Source of the DNA: Amycolatopsis mediterranei
Lineage (GTDB): Bacteria; Actinomycetota; Actinomycetes; Mycobacteriales; Pseudonocardiaceae
NCBI RefSeq assembly: GCF_026017845.1
Contig: NZ_CP100416.1
Coordinates: 3,770,548 to 3,834,547 of the forward strand
Length of the DNA stretch: 64,000 nucleotides
Direction of reading: 5' to 3'
Below, one piece after another: positions 16,070 through 24,232 of the stretch (within the stretch, counting starts at the first letter, position 1; every line of letters begins with the position of its first letter). Below the pieces are notes generated by a model. That model saw only the letters and a list, made by a program, of their open reading frames with translations. It did no database searches and had not been told where the DNA came from. The translations under genes and the position numbers were made by a program.

Positions 16070-18907
16070 GTGCGCGGCTGGGAATCGAGCGATTCCGCCA
16101 TGCACGAAAGCAGATCCACGCTCCGCCGCCCGGCGGACGCCGCGTGGTGGCCGGCGCACTGGAGCGTCCGCACCAAGATCAGCGTCGTCCTGCTGCTGCC
16201 GGTCCTGGTCGCGGTGGCGCTCGCGGAAGTCCGGATCCAGGGCGAACTCGACCGGGCGACCGCGCTCAGCGCGGCCCGCGACCGGCTGCCGGTGCTGCAC
16301 GACACGATCGACTTGACCGCCTCGCTGGGCGAGGAAATGGTGACCGCGGTGGCGGTCCCGGCGGGCGCGCCGGACACGGTGACCGCGGCCGTCGACGCGA
16401 AGGTGGCCGCGGTCCAGCGCGACGCCGGGTTCGCGCCGCTGCCGGGCGACACCGGCCGGGCGCTGAACACCGCGCTGGGCAAGCTCGCCGGGATCCGCGC
16501 GGCCGGCGCCGGCGGGGGCGACGTCCGCACGAAGGCCGCCGGCTACAACGACATCATCGCCACCCTCGGCGACCTCGTGCCCGCCTTCGTCCCGGCCGAC
16601 GCCGGCACCGAGACCGCGGCGGGCGCCGAAACCGCCCGGCTGCTGGTGCACCTGCGGGCCGAGCTGGCCACCGAGGAGACCTACGCGCGGGCGGCCCGGA
16701 ACAGCCCGGACGATGCTTCGCTGCGCCCGGCCGTCGTGCAGACCGCGGCCGAGCAGGAGGTGCTCGGCGAACAAGCCGAACACCAGCTCGGTGGGGCGCT
16801 CCTGGCCCGGTTCAAAGCGGCGACGAGTTCCGCCGACGCCCGCCTCGACGCCCTGCAGGAGAGCGGGACCCGCGCGCCGCTCGCGTCGTTCGCGCCCTCG
16901 ATCGCCGCGGAGACGACCGGCGTGACGGCCGTGCTGAACGACGTCGCGGCGAAGCTGGCGGGCGACGTCTCGGCCGCGGCCGACCGGGCCCGCGCGGATT
17001 CGCTGCGCGACGCGGCCCTGGTGCTCGGTTCGCTGCTCGGCGCGCTCGCGATCGCGCTGCTGGTGGTGCGATCGCTGGTCACGCCGGTGCGCCGGCTGCG
17101 CGCGGCCGCCCTGCGCGCGGCGAACGAGCAGCTGCCGGAGACCGTCCGGCAGATCCGCGAGGGCCACGACGTCGACTGGCGCGCGGTGCCCGGCAGCGGG
17201 GTCCGGACCGACGAGGAGATCGGGCAGCTGGCGCGCGCGTTCGACGACATGCACCGCCAGGCGGTCCGGCTCGCCGTCGAGCAGGCCGAGCTGCGCAAAC
17301 AGGTCAGCGAGATGTTCATGACGCTGTCGCGGCGGAGCCAGTCGCTGGTCGAGCAGCAGCTGTCGATCATCGAAGACCTCGAGGCGGGCGAGCAGGACCC
17401 GGGCCGGCTCGACGAGCTGTTCCGGATCGACCACATCGCGACCCGGCTGCGCCGCAACGGCGAGAACCTGCACGTCCTGGCGGGCGGCCGCCCGGTCCGC
17501 CACGGCCGCGAACCGGTGCCGACGCGCGACCTCCTGCGCGCGGCGACGTCGGAGGTCAAGGACTACCGCCGGGTGGCGCTGGGCAACGCGCCGCGCAGTT
17601 CGGTCCAGCCCGAAGCGGCGGCGGACGTGGTGCACATCCTGGCCGAGCTGCTGGAGAACGCGACGCGCTTTTCGCCGCCGGAGCACAAGGTGGCGCTGAC
17701 GGCCGACCGCGGCGCCGACGGCGGGCTGCTCATCGAGGTGGTCGACCAGGGGCTGGGCATGACCCCGGCGGAGCTGGCCACGGTGAACGCCCGGCTGGCG
17801 GCGGCCGGCACGGTCGGCCCGGAGACGACGCGCCGGATGGGGCTGTTCGTGGTCGGCAGGCTGGCGGCGCTGCACGGGGTGACGGTGCGCTTGCGGGCCA
17901 CGGGAGCGGCGGGCCGCCACGCGGGGGTGACGGCGAGCGTCCACGTCCCGGGCGCGCTGGTGCTCGCGGACCTGGCCCGCCCGATCGGCGCGGGCCGCCT
18001 GGCCCCGGCGGGCCGCAACGGTCACACGCGGCCGCCGGTGGTGCCGGTGGTGCCGGCCCAGGCGTCGACGCCGATCTTCGAGCAGGTGGTGACGAGCTGG
18101 TTCACCGAGCCCCCGGCCAAGCCGGTGGTCCGCCGGAACGGAGCCAAGGGCCCGGCCCAGTGGCCGGCGGCGGGGGAGCGGTCGGAGGAGGTCTCCGAGC
18201 CGGAGGAGAACCCGGCGGCCGAGCCTCCTGCGGCCCACCGGGCACCGGACTCGCCGGCCGCGACGGAGGCGGCGGTGAACCGGATCGCGTCGGTCGAGGC
18301 GGAGTGGCCGGGCGGTGCCGAGGGTTCCGAGGTGCACGGAGCGGAGTCGGCGGCGTCGACGGTGGACCGGATCGCTCCGGTCGAGGGCGCCCGAGCAGAG
18401 ACTCGCGCGGTGCATGGGACCGGTTCGGCGGAGCCGGCGGACCGGATCGCTCCGGTCGAGGCGGGATGGCCGTCCCGCGCGGAGACTCCCGCGGCGCACC
18501 GAGCCGCCCCAGCGGAGCAGACCGCTTTCGCCGAAGCGGCAAGCCGGACCCACCGAGCCGAAACCGCGCCGGCGCACGCCGCCGATCCCACCCTCCGTTC
18601 CGCGCCGACCCCCGTCGGGGAGTGGGACACTCCGGCCGACCGCACGCGGCAAGCCGCCGAAAGCGCTCTCAAGCCTCCGGCCGCGCAAAACCTCACCGAT
18701 GCCGGCCTGCCCACCCGGCGGCCCGGTGCGCAGCTCGCTCCCGGGGCCGTCGTTCCTCGCGTGCGCGAGCAGGCCGGCGGGACCTTCCGCGACGCCGCCG
18801 CCGTGCGCAGCAGTCTCTCGCGGCACTACCAAGGCATGCGCGCCGCCCGGTTGGAAAGCGCCGCGCGTACCGAACAATCCGGAAAGGACGAAGTGGATCC
18901 GCGATGA
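16070..18907 (+). CDS. cvnA: Conservon sensor kinase-like protein CvnA
   Basis: About 945 residues (GTG 16070; ATG 16100 is an alternative). Order: first membrane helix (~37-54), extracytoplasmic nitrate/integrin-like sensing region (~60-320), second helix (~322-345), HAMP-like linker (~345-415), and a histidine-kinase-type ATPase with N box LLENATRFSPPEH (~526), G1 VVDQGLGM and G2 GLFVVGRLAALHGV. The DHIATRLRRNGENL segment holds the conserved His of this family. The C-terminal ~270 residues are disordered Ala/Glu/Pro-rich with repeated RIAPVE/RIASVE units (~735-815). CvnA works with CvnB, CvnC and a GTPase as a membrane complex. ATGA overlap with cvnB. Confidence 0.9.
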   Translation: MRGWESSDSAMHESRSTLRRPADAAWWPAHWSVRTKISVVLLLPVLVAVALAEVRIQGELDRATALSAARDRLPVLHDTIDLTASLGEEMVTAVAVPAGAPDTVTAAVDAKVAAVQRDAGFAPLPGDTGRALNTALGKLAGIRAAGAGGGDVRTKAAGYNDIIATLGDLVPAFVPADAGTETAAGAETARLLVHLRAELATEETYARAARNSPDDASLRPAVVQTAAEQEVLGEQAEHQLGGALLARFKAATSSADARLDALQESGTRAPLASFAPSIAAETTGVTAVLNDVAAKLAGDVSAAADRARADSLRDAALVLGSLLGALAIALLVVRSLVTPVRRLRAAALRAANEQLPETVRQIREGHDVDWRAVPGSGVRTDEEIGQLARAFDDMHRQAVRLAVEQAELRKQVSEMFMTLSRRSQSLVEQQLSIIEDLEAGEQDPGRLDELFRIDHIATRLRRNGENLHVLAGGRPVRHGREPVPTRDLLRAATSEVKDYRRVALGNAPRSSVQPEAAADVVHILAELLENATRFSPPEHKVALTADRGADGGLLIEVVDQGLGMTPAELATVNARLAAAGTVGPETTRRMGLFVVGRLAALHGVTVRLRATGAAGRHAGVTASVHVPGALVLADLARPIGAGRLAPAGRNGHTRPPVVPVVPAQASTPIFEQVVTSWFTEPPAKPVVRRNGAKGPAQWPAAGERSEEVSEPEENPAAEPPAAHRAPDSPAATEAAVNRIASVEAEWPGGAEGSEVHGAESAASTVDRIAPVEGARAETRAVHGTGSAEPADRIAPVEAGWPSRAETPAAHRAAPAEQTAFAEAASRTHRAETAPAHAADPTLRSAPTPVGEWDTPADRTRQAAESALKPPAAQNLTDAGLPTRRPGAQLAPGAVVPRVREQAGGTFRDAAAVRSSLSRHYQGMRAARLESAARTEQSGKDEVDPR

Positions 18908-19389
18908 CGGAACTGCACCCCCGGCGCTCCGCCACCGAGCCGGCGGCCCGCTCGCTGCGCGGGACGCTCCCCGCGCCGCCCGAACGGTCCGCGACGCTGA
19001 ACTGGCTCGTCAACGGGTTCGTCCAGGACGTTTCGGGTGTCGCGCACGCCGTGCTCGTCTCCGCCGACGGCCTGCTCGTGGCGGCCGACGACAGCCTGCC
19101 CCGGGAACGCGGCGACCAGCTCGCGGCCATCGCGGCCGGCCTGTCGAGCCTGTCCCTCGGCACCGCCGAACTCTTCACCGCCGGCCGGGTGGTGCAGTCG
19201 GTGATCGAGATGGAACAGGGGTTCCTGCTGCTGATGAGCGTCGGCGACGGCTCGAACCTGGTCGTGCTCGCCTCGACCGGCTGCGACATCGGGCTGGTCG
19301 GCTACGAGATGACGATGCTGGTCGAGCGGGTGGGGCAGAAGGTCGACGTGCCCGCGCGCGAGATACCGGTGGCCCAGGACCACCGGTGA
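18904..19389 (+). CDS. cvnB: Conservon roadblock/LC7 protein CvnB
   Basis: 161 residues, starting in the ATGA overlap with cvnA. A roadblock/LC7 fold (~30-140) is clear: LNWLVNGFVQDVSGVAHAVLVSADGLLVA, followed by EMEQGFLLLMSVGDGSNLVVLAS. Roadblock proteins partner with small GTPases, and in conservons CvnB bridges the sensor to CvnD. Its own stop overlaps cvnC (GTGA). Confidence 0.92.
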   Translation: MTELHPRRSATEPAARSLRGTLPAPPERSATLNWLVNGFVQDVSGVAHAVLVSADGLLVAADDSLPRERGDQLAAIAAGLSSLSLGTAELFTAGRVVQSVIEMEQGFLLLMSVGDGSNLVVLASTGCDIGLVGYEMTMLVERVGQKVDVPAREIPVAQDHR

Positions 19390-19766
19390 TCGACGACGCG
19401 CCCGGGGACGAGCCGCGCCGCAGCCCGGCGCTGGCCCGCCCCTACGCGTGGACCGAAGGCCGGACGGCCCCGGCCGTCGAAATCGCCGTCGAAGCCCTGG
19501 TCGAGACCACCGCCGACGGCCGGGCCGAGGCCGTCTACCAGACGTCGAGCGCGCTGGCGGAGGTGCTCGAGCTGTGCGTCCGGCCGCGGTCGCTGATGGA
19601 GATCGCCGCGCTGCTGGCCCTGCCGCTCGGCGTGGTCCGCGTGCTCGTGTCGGACCTGATGCAGGACTACCTGGTGATCGTCCGCGACACGCTGTCGGAC
19701 ACGGCCACCTGGGACGAGCGCCACGACCTGATGGAACGCGTGCTGCACGGGCTGCGCGACCTGTAG
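19386..19766 (+). CDS. cvnC: Conservon DUF742 protein CvnC
   Basis: 126 residues from the GTG overlapping the cvnB stop. RPYAWTEGR near residue 20 and the winged-helix-like LCVRPRSLMEIAALLALPLGVVRVLVSDLMQDYLV are the DUF742 hallmarks. A cvnD GTPase normally comes next but is absent here; an MHYT protein follows after 13 bp. Confidence 0.92.
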   Translation: MIDDAPGDEPRRSPALARPYAWTEGRTAPAVEIAVEALVETTADGRAEAVYQTSSALAEVLELCVRPRSLMEIAALLALPLGVVRVLVSDLMQDYLVIVRDTLSDTATWDERHDLMERVLHGLRDL

Positions 19767-19779
19767 AGAGGACTTCGCC

Positions 19780-20544
19780 ATGGAGCATTTCGCGCTGGGG
19801 CACTGGCTGCTCGTGCTCGCGTACCTGACGTCGGTGGTCGGCTGCGCGCTCGGGCTGGCGTGCGCGGTCCAAGCCCGGCACGCGGCCGATCCCCGCCACC
19901 GCGTGCGGTGGCTGGTGCTGGCCGCCGTCTCGATCGGCGGCGTCGGCATCTGGCTGATGCACTTCGTGGCCATGCTCGGCTTCAGCACCCCGGGCATGCC
20001 GGTCCGCTACGACATCTTCCGCACGGTCCTGTCGGCGATCCTGTCGGTGGTGGCGGTGTTCGCGGGGCTCGTGGTGGTGGGCGGCCGCGCGAAGTTCGGC
20101 TGGTGGCGCCTCGCCCTAGGCGGCGTCATCACCGGCCTGGCGGTGAATGTCATGCACTACACGGGGATGTCGGCGCTGCGGGTGAAGGGCGACTTCGGCT
20201 ACGACGGCGGCCTGGTGGCCCTCTCGGTGGTGATCGCGGTGGTGGCGGCGACCGCGGCGCTGTGGTTCGCGGTCTTCCTCGACCGCCTTGCGCTGCGGCT
20301 GCTGGCCGGCTTCGTGATGGGCGCGGCGGTGACGGGCATGCACTACACGGGCATGGCGGCGGTCCGGATGACGATGGACGCGAACGCCCCGGACCCGGCG
20401 GGCGCGGAGGTGTTCTCGTTCCTGTTCCCGGTGTTCGTGCTGGCGGCGATCGCGATGGCCGTGCCGCTGTGCGCGGTCCTGATGGCGCCGGCGGTTTCGC
20501 CGGAGGCCGCCGAGTCCGGCGTGGAAGACGCCGTCGCGGTGTGA
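19780..20544 (+). CDS. MHYT-domain integral membrane sensor
   Basis: 254 residues behind AGAGAGGAC. Seven predicted helices carry three copies of the MHYT signature: LMHFVAML (~56), VMHYTGMSA (~124) and GMHYTGMAA (~186). MHYT proteins are thought to bind copper and sense O2, CO or NO, usually fused to output domains such as GGDEF; this one stands alone. Its place at the end of the conservon operon, where the GTPase normally sits, suggests it feeds the CvnA complex. Confidence 0.9.
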   Translation: MEHFALGHWLLVLAYLTSVVGCALGLACAVQARHAADPRHRVRWLVLAAVSIGGVGIWLMHFVAMLGFSTPGMPVRYDIFRTVLSAILSVVAVFAGLVVVGGRAKFGWWRLALGGVITGLAVNVMHYTGMSALRVKGDFGYDGGLVALSVVIAVVAATAALWFAVFLDRLALRLLAGFVMGAAVTGMHYTGMAAVRMTMDANAPDPAGAEVFSFLFPVFVLAAIAMAVPLCAVLMAPAVSPEAAESGVEDAVAV

Positions 20545-20573
20545 GCCGGCCCGCGGAGAACCCGCGGGCCGGC
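20545..20573. terminator. Strong bidirectional terminator
   Basis: GCCGGCCCGCGG (20545-20556) and CCGCGGGCCGGC (20562-20573) form a perfect 12-bp stem with a 5-nt loop between the convergent MHYT gene and the exported protein gene. Confidence 0.85.
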
Positions 20574-20585
20574 GATCTCACCTCC

Positions 20586-22982
20586 CTACAGGCTGCACAG
20601 CAGCGAACAGGCCTTGGCCGCTGACCAGTCCGTTGTGGACGGTGGCGTCCCCGGCGGGACGTTCACCGGCACGTAGCTCACCTTCGCCTTGTTGGTGATC
20701 GGGAACAGGTTCAGCAGCGCGTAGGTTGCGCAGTACACCTGCTTCGACTGGCCCGCCGCCAGCGTGAACGGACCCGTCTGGCACGACGGCTCCACGGTGT
20801 CCACCACCTGCGCCGACGTGATCCCCACCGGACCCTGGTTCGTCACCGTGATCCGCCAGTACGCCGACGCCGCGAGCACGCCGAGCAGACCGACCGGGGC
20901 CTGTTTCGCCCAAGGTCCGGCGCCGCCCGGGCCGCACTCGGCCGGGTGGACCGCCGTGCAGATCTCCTTCTCCACGGTCACCTTCGGGGTACACGACGCG
21001 CCGGGGGCGACCGGGAGCGTCACCGTGTTCGAACTGAACGAACCCGTCGAATCCGTGCCCGTCGCCGTGTTCGCCACCGACGTCACCGTGCAGTCCGCCG
21101 AGAGCGTCGTGCGGAAGCACAGCTGGGGTGCGTCGCCCGCGAAGTCGACCACCAGCGAACCGCTGAAGCCGGCCGCGCTGTGGAGCACCAGGGTCGTCGT
21201 CACGGTGATCGACGGGTGCGCCGCCACCGAGACGCCGGTGAGGTCGACCGAGCCGTCCGGGGCGAAGCCCGGGGTCGGCACCACCGCGCCGCCGGAGTCG
21301 ACGACCGTCACCCGCGACGCCGCGAAGTCGACGTTCGCCGGGTCGACGCCCGTCAGCCGCGCGGACGTGTAGCCCTGGACGTGACTTCCGCCGTCACAGT
21401 AGAAATCACCCGGACGCAGGGTCACCTGCCCGCCGGAGCGGACACACGGCGTGGCGCCGGTGATCGGGTCCATCGAGAACAGCACGCCCGCGTCGCCGAG
21501 GCCGATCAGGCAGCCCGACGGCGGGTCGTACGCGTACCCGTAGTCCCGCGTCGCGCCCCCGTTCACCGAGGGGTGGGTGATCCGCGCGGGCAGCCCCGCG
21601 CACGCCGCCCCCGTCGTCCAGTCGTGGCACACGGCCGCACCCGCGATACCGCCGTTCCAGACCGGGAGGTAGCTGCGCACGTGGCCGCTCGGGTCGGTGA
21701 CGACCTCCGGGTTGAAGACGTACGTCCCGTTCGGCAGCGCGGCCGCGCCAGGCGGTGCGGGCAGCGCCGAGCCGTCGAGGGCGTAGCACGTCGTGACGTT
21801 GGTGCCGCCGGTCGTCGACGAGCACACCCCCACCGGGGCACCGGTCGTGCCGAACGCCGTGTAGGCGTTGTAGGTGAAGTTCCCCGCCGGTCCGGTCGGC
21901 CGCCAGGAAGCCCAGCCGGCGCACGCCGTGGCCGTCGCCGGGTCGAAGCAGCCCAGCGACGGCACCTGCGCCGTGCCGGGGTTCGACGACGACGCGAACA
22001 CCTTGCCCGCCACGACGTCCAGCGCGCCGTAGACGTACGGGTTGCCGCTGATGGGCGGCGCGATCGGGGCGTACGGCTGGCCGCCGCAGGCGCTCTGCGT
22101 GGCGATGGTCCAGCAGACCACCGCGCCGCTGCTGATCAGGCCGTACAGGTTGCCCCCGGTCTCCACGAACCCGGTGATGCCGGAGACCGCGGGCGATCCG
22201 CCGGTGGCGGCCAGTGCCCAATACCCGCAGTTGGCCGAGGCGGCCATGTCGAGGCAGGCGACGCCGACGGAAGCCGCCGTGACGGCGGGGTAGTAGACCT
22301 TCGCGGGCGACGCGGGATCGCGGACGTACTGCTCGACCATGGTGGTGGCGATGTCCCCGGCCCCCAGTGTGCCGAGCGGGCCGGGCGCGGTGTTGAGCAC
22401 CTTCGGCCACGGGCCGCCCGGGCATCGCGTGCCGGTGGCGAGCTCGGTGCAGACCACCTTCGGCGACGTGGCCCCCAGGTGGTGGTAGATGTTCCAGGCC
22501 TGCAGCGAGCCGCCCGGCGTGCGGTACAGGATCGGCGAGAAGCCGTCGCCGCCGGTCGCGGTGGTCACCGCCTGCACGGGCGGGGTGAGGGCGCCGGTCA
22601 GCTGGGTCGCGTCGGGCCCGGCGGCCGGGTTCGTCGCGCGGACGGCGGTGACGCCGGACGCCGGTTCGGCGCCGGCGAACGTGCTGCCGTCGGTGGACCA
22701 CTCCGGCGTCCAGCCGGGCGGGACGTGCAGCGAGCCGGACTGATAGGCCTGGCCGGCGCCGACGGCGTCGGTGATGGCGGCGGCGCCGGTCGTGGTCGCG
22801 TGGTCTTCGTAGCCGACGACCCAGTTCGCGGTCGCGCCGTGCGCGGCCGGGGAACCGGTGCGCTGCACGGACTTCGTCAGCGCCGAGACCGCCGGAGCGG
22901 GGTCGGCGGCTGCGGGCAGCGGGACGGCGACGGCCGTCGTGAGCACCAGGGGCAGGACCGCCCCCAGAATGCGTCTTCGCAT
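20586..22982 (-). CDS. Large exported protein with DUF11/CARDB-like C-terminal region
   Basis: 798 residues from the ATG at 22982 (GAGGA upstream); a longer reading lacks a ribosome site and would bury the signal peptide MRRRILGAVLPLVLTTAVAVPLPAAA. Residues ~40-520 contain many Cys in a repeated pattern (CLDMAASANCGYWALAA, CFDPATATACAGW, CHDWTTGAACAGL), consistent with a beta-propeller whose blades carry a disulfide. Residues ~600-790 look like DUF11-type Ig modules (NTATGTDSTGSF, WRITVTNQGPVGITSAQVVDTV). No catalytic motif is recognised; it may be a surface or spore-coat adhesin-like protein. Confidence 0.8.
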   Translation of the reverse strand: MRRRILGAVLPLVLTTAVAVPLPAAADPAPAVSALTKSVQRTGSPAAHGATANWVVGYEDHATTTGAAAITDAVGAGQAYQSGSLHVPPGWTPEWSTDGSTFAGAEPASGVTAVRATNPAAGPDATQLTGALTPPVQAVTTATGGDGFSPILYRTPGGSLQAWNIYHHLGATSPKVVCTELATGTRCPGGPWPKVLNTAPGPLGTLGAGDIATTMVEQYVRDPASPAKVYYPAVTAASVGVACLDMAASANCGYWALAATGGSPAVSGITGFVETGGNLYGLISSGAVVCWTIATQSACGGQPYAPIAPPISGNPYVYGALDVVAGKVFASSSNPGTAQVPSLGCFDPATATACAGWASWRPTGPAGNFTYNAYTAFGTTGAPVGVCSSTTGGTNVTTCYALDGSALPAPPGAAALPNGTYVFNPEVVTDPSGHVRSYLPVWNGGIAGAAVCHDWTTGAACAGLPARITHPSVNGGATRDYGYAYDPPSGCLIGLGDAGVLFSMDPITGATPCVRSGGQVTLRPGDFYCDGGSHVQGYTSARLTGVDPANVDFAASRVTVVDSGGAVVPTPGFAPDGSVDLTGVSVAAHPSITVTTTLVLHSAAGFSGSLVVDFAGDAPQLCFRTTLSADCTVTSVANTATGTDSTGSFSSNTVTLPVAPGASCTPKVTVEKEICTAVHPAECGPGGAGPWAKQAPVGLLGVLAASAYWRITVTNQGPVGITSAQVVDTVEPSCQTGPFTLAAGQSKQVYCATYALLNLFPITNKAKVSYVPVNVPPGTPPSTTDWSAAKACSLLCSL

Positions 22983-23375
22983 GGTTGGTCCTCGATTCCG
23001 GAATGGAGTGGAATGCGCCGGGAAACGTTTTCCTGGCCGAAGGAAAATCCTATGCCGCTGCGGCAGTGCGTTTGAAGCACTCTCACCCGGGCGCCGGAAA
23101 AGCGATGCGAACAGCGCAATTAATGGGCCAGATGCCGTGGTGGACACCTGTTCTGACGAGGAGATTTCGGCGTTACTGTCACTCGAACGCCGCCCGGCGT
23201 TCACTCGTTCGGGTAACGAGGCGAGGCTAAGAGCCCGCGTTTCCGAAGAGGTCCGAGATTTATTCACCGGAAACCCGATCCGGCGGCCCGCCGTCGGCTG
23301 TGCGCCGAATTCGCCGGCGCCGTGGTGGTCGGCCGGGGCCGCGGCGCGCCGCCGGCGGTGAACGACTCCGGAGTC
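22983..23375. promoter_or_regulatory. Long 5' region with adjacent perfect inverted repeats
   Basis: 393 bp between the exported-protein start and the end of the GntR gene. GAACGCCG-CC-CGGCGTTC (23185-23202) and CTCGTT-cgggt-AACGAG (23204-23220) are adjacent perfect inverted repeats ~200 bp upstream of the start at 22982. The stretch 22985-23180 is less GC-rich than coding DNA and holds no convincing gene. The repeats may end the GntR operon transcript or act as operators. Confidence 0.45.
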
Positions 23376-24074
23376 TCAGCCGGATTCGGCGTCGAAGCGG
23401 AGTTTCGACGTGATGCGATACCGGTCGCCGCGGTAGGACGAGCGGGTCAGCTCGACTATCCGGCCGGTGGTGTCGCGGGTGAGCCGCTCGATGTGCAGGA
23501 TCGGGGCGTACACCGCGATTTCGAGGAGCTCGGCCTGGCCGGGGTCGGTGACCGCGGGTTCGATCGTCTGCACCGCGTCCTGCACGGCGATCCCGAAGCG
23601 TTCGCGCAGCAGCCGGTAGAAGTTGCCCGCTTCCAGGTCCGCCGGGCGCAGGCCGGGGACCAGGGCCGCGGGCAGCGCCAGGCTTTCGATCGCGATCGGC
23701 TCGTCGTCGACGTACCGGACCCGGGTGACGCGCAGCACCGGCGCGCCCGGCTCGAGTTCCAGTTCCCCGGCCAGCGTCCGCGGGGCCGGCGACACCGCGA
23801 ACGCGACCACCCGGCTGGTCCAGTGGCCTTCCGCGGGCGGCACCGCGAGCCCGGTCGCCAGCTCCTGGGTGACCTTGTGCGGACTGGTGAACGTGCCCCG
23901 GCCGCGCTGGCGCACCAGCAGCCCGGTGCGGGTCAGCTCGTCGATGGCGGCGCGGACGGTCGGGCGGGAGACGCCCAGTTCCGCGGCGAGGTCCCGTTCG
24001 GAGGCGAGCCCGGTGCCGGGGCCGGCGTTCTCGATCACCTTCAGCAGGTGCCGCCGGACGCGGTCGCGCTTCAC
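23376..24074 (-). CDS. GntR-family regulator with UTRA domain, DasR-like
   Basis: 232 residues from GTG 24074. A TTG overlapping the GH20 stop (24236) would also keep the frame but would translate two copies of a palindromic DNA repeat, so I prefer the shorter form. The winged helix (~1-62: GLASERDLAAELGVSRPTVRAAIDELTRTGLLVRQRGRGTFT) is followed by a UTRA ligand domain (~75-228). In Streptomyces, DasR of this type binds glucosamine-6-P/GlcNAc-6-P and represses chitin uptake genes. It is the last gene of the GH16-ABC-GH20 operon, and a DasR-type box lies before the first gene. DasR identity is inferred from context. Confidence 0.85.
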   Translation of the reverse strand: MKRDRVRRHLLKVIENAGPGTGLASERDLAAELGVSRPTVRAAIDELTRTGLLVRQRGRGTFTSPHKVTQELATGLAVPPAEGHWTSRVVAFAVSPAPRTLAGELELEPGAPVLRVTRVRYVDDEPIAIESLALPAALVPGLRPADLEAGNFYRLLRERFGIAVQDAVQTIEPAVTDPGQAELLEIAVYAPILHIERLTRDTTGRIVELTRSSYRGDRYRITSKLRFDAESG

Positions 24075-24103
24075 GGTGGGCGGCCGGTCCGCCGGCTCGC
24101 CAA

Positions 24104-24229
24104 CTTCTTTGCGGGGGCTCCGGATGGCGGGGCCGCCGGCTTGGGGCGAAGCCCCGGATGTCACGGCTTCTTTGCGGGGGCTCCGGGCGGTGGAGCCCCC
24201 GGCCTGGGGCGAAGCCCCGGAGGGCACAG
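24104..24229. repeat. Tandem 63-bp palindromic repeat (two copies)
   Basis: Two consecutive units (24104-24166 and 24167-24229) each begin CTTCTTTGCGGGGGCTCCGG and contain GGGGCGAAGCCCC. The unit of 63 bp keeps frame. The same core occurs at 2211-2239. The hairpins fill the GH20-GntR junction and could lower expression of the regulator relative to upstream genes. Confidence 0.8.
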
Positions 24230-24232
24230 CGG

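Noticed and set aside
24104..24229. CRISPR-like repeat array
   Set aside because: Only two 63-bp units with no unique spacers and a hairpin core found elsewhere in the window; no cas genes.
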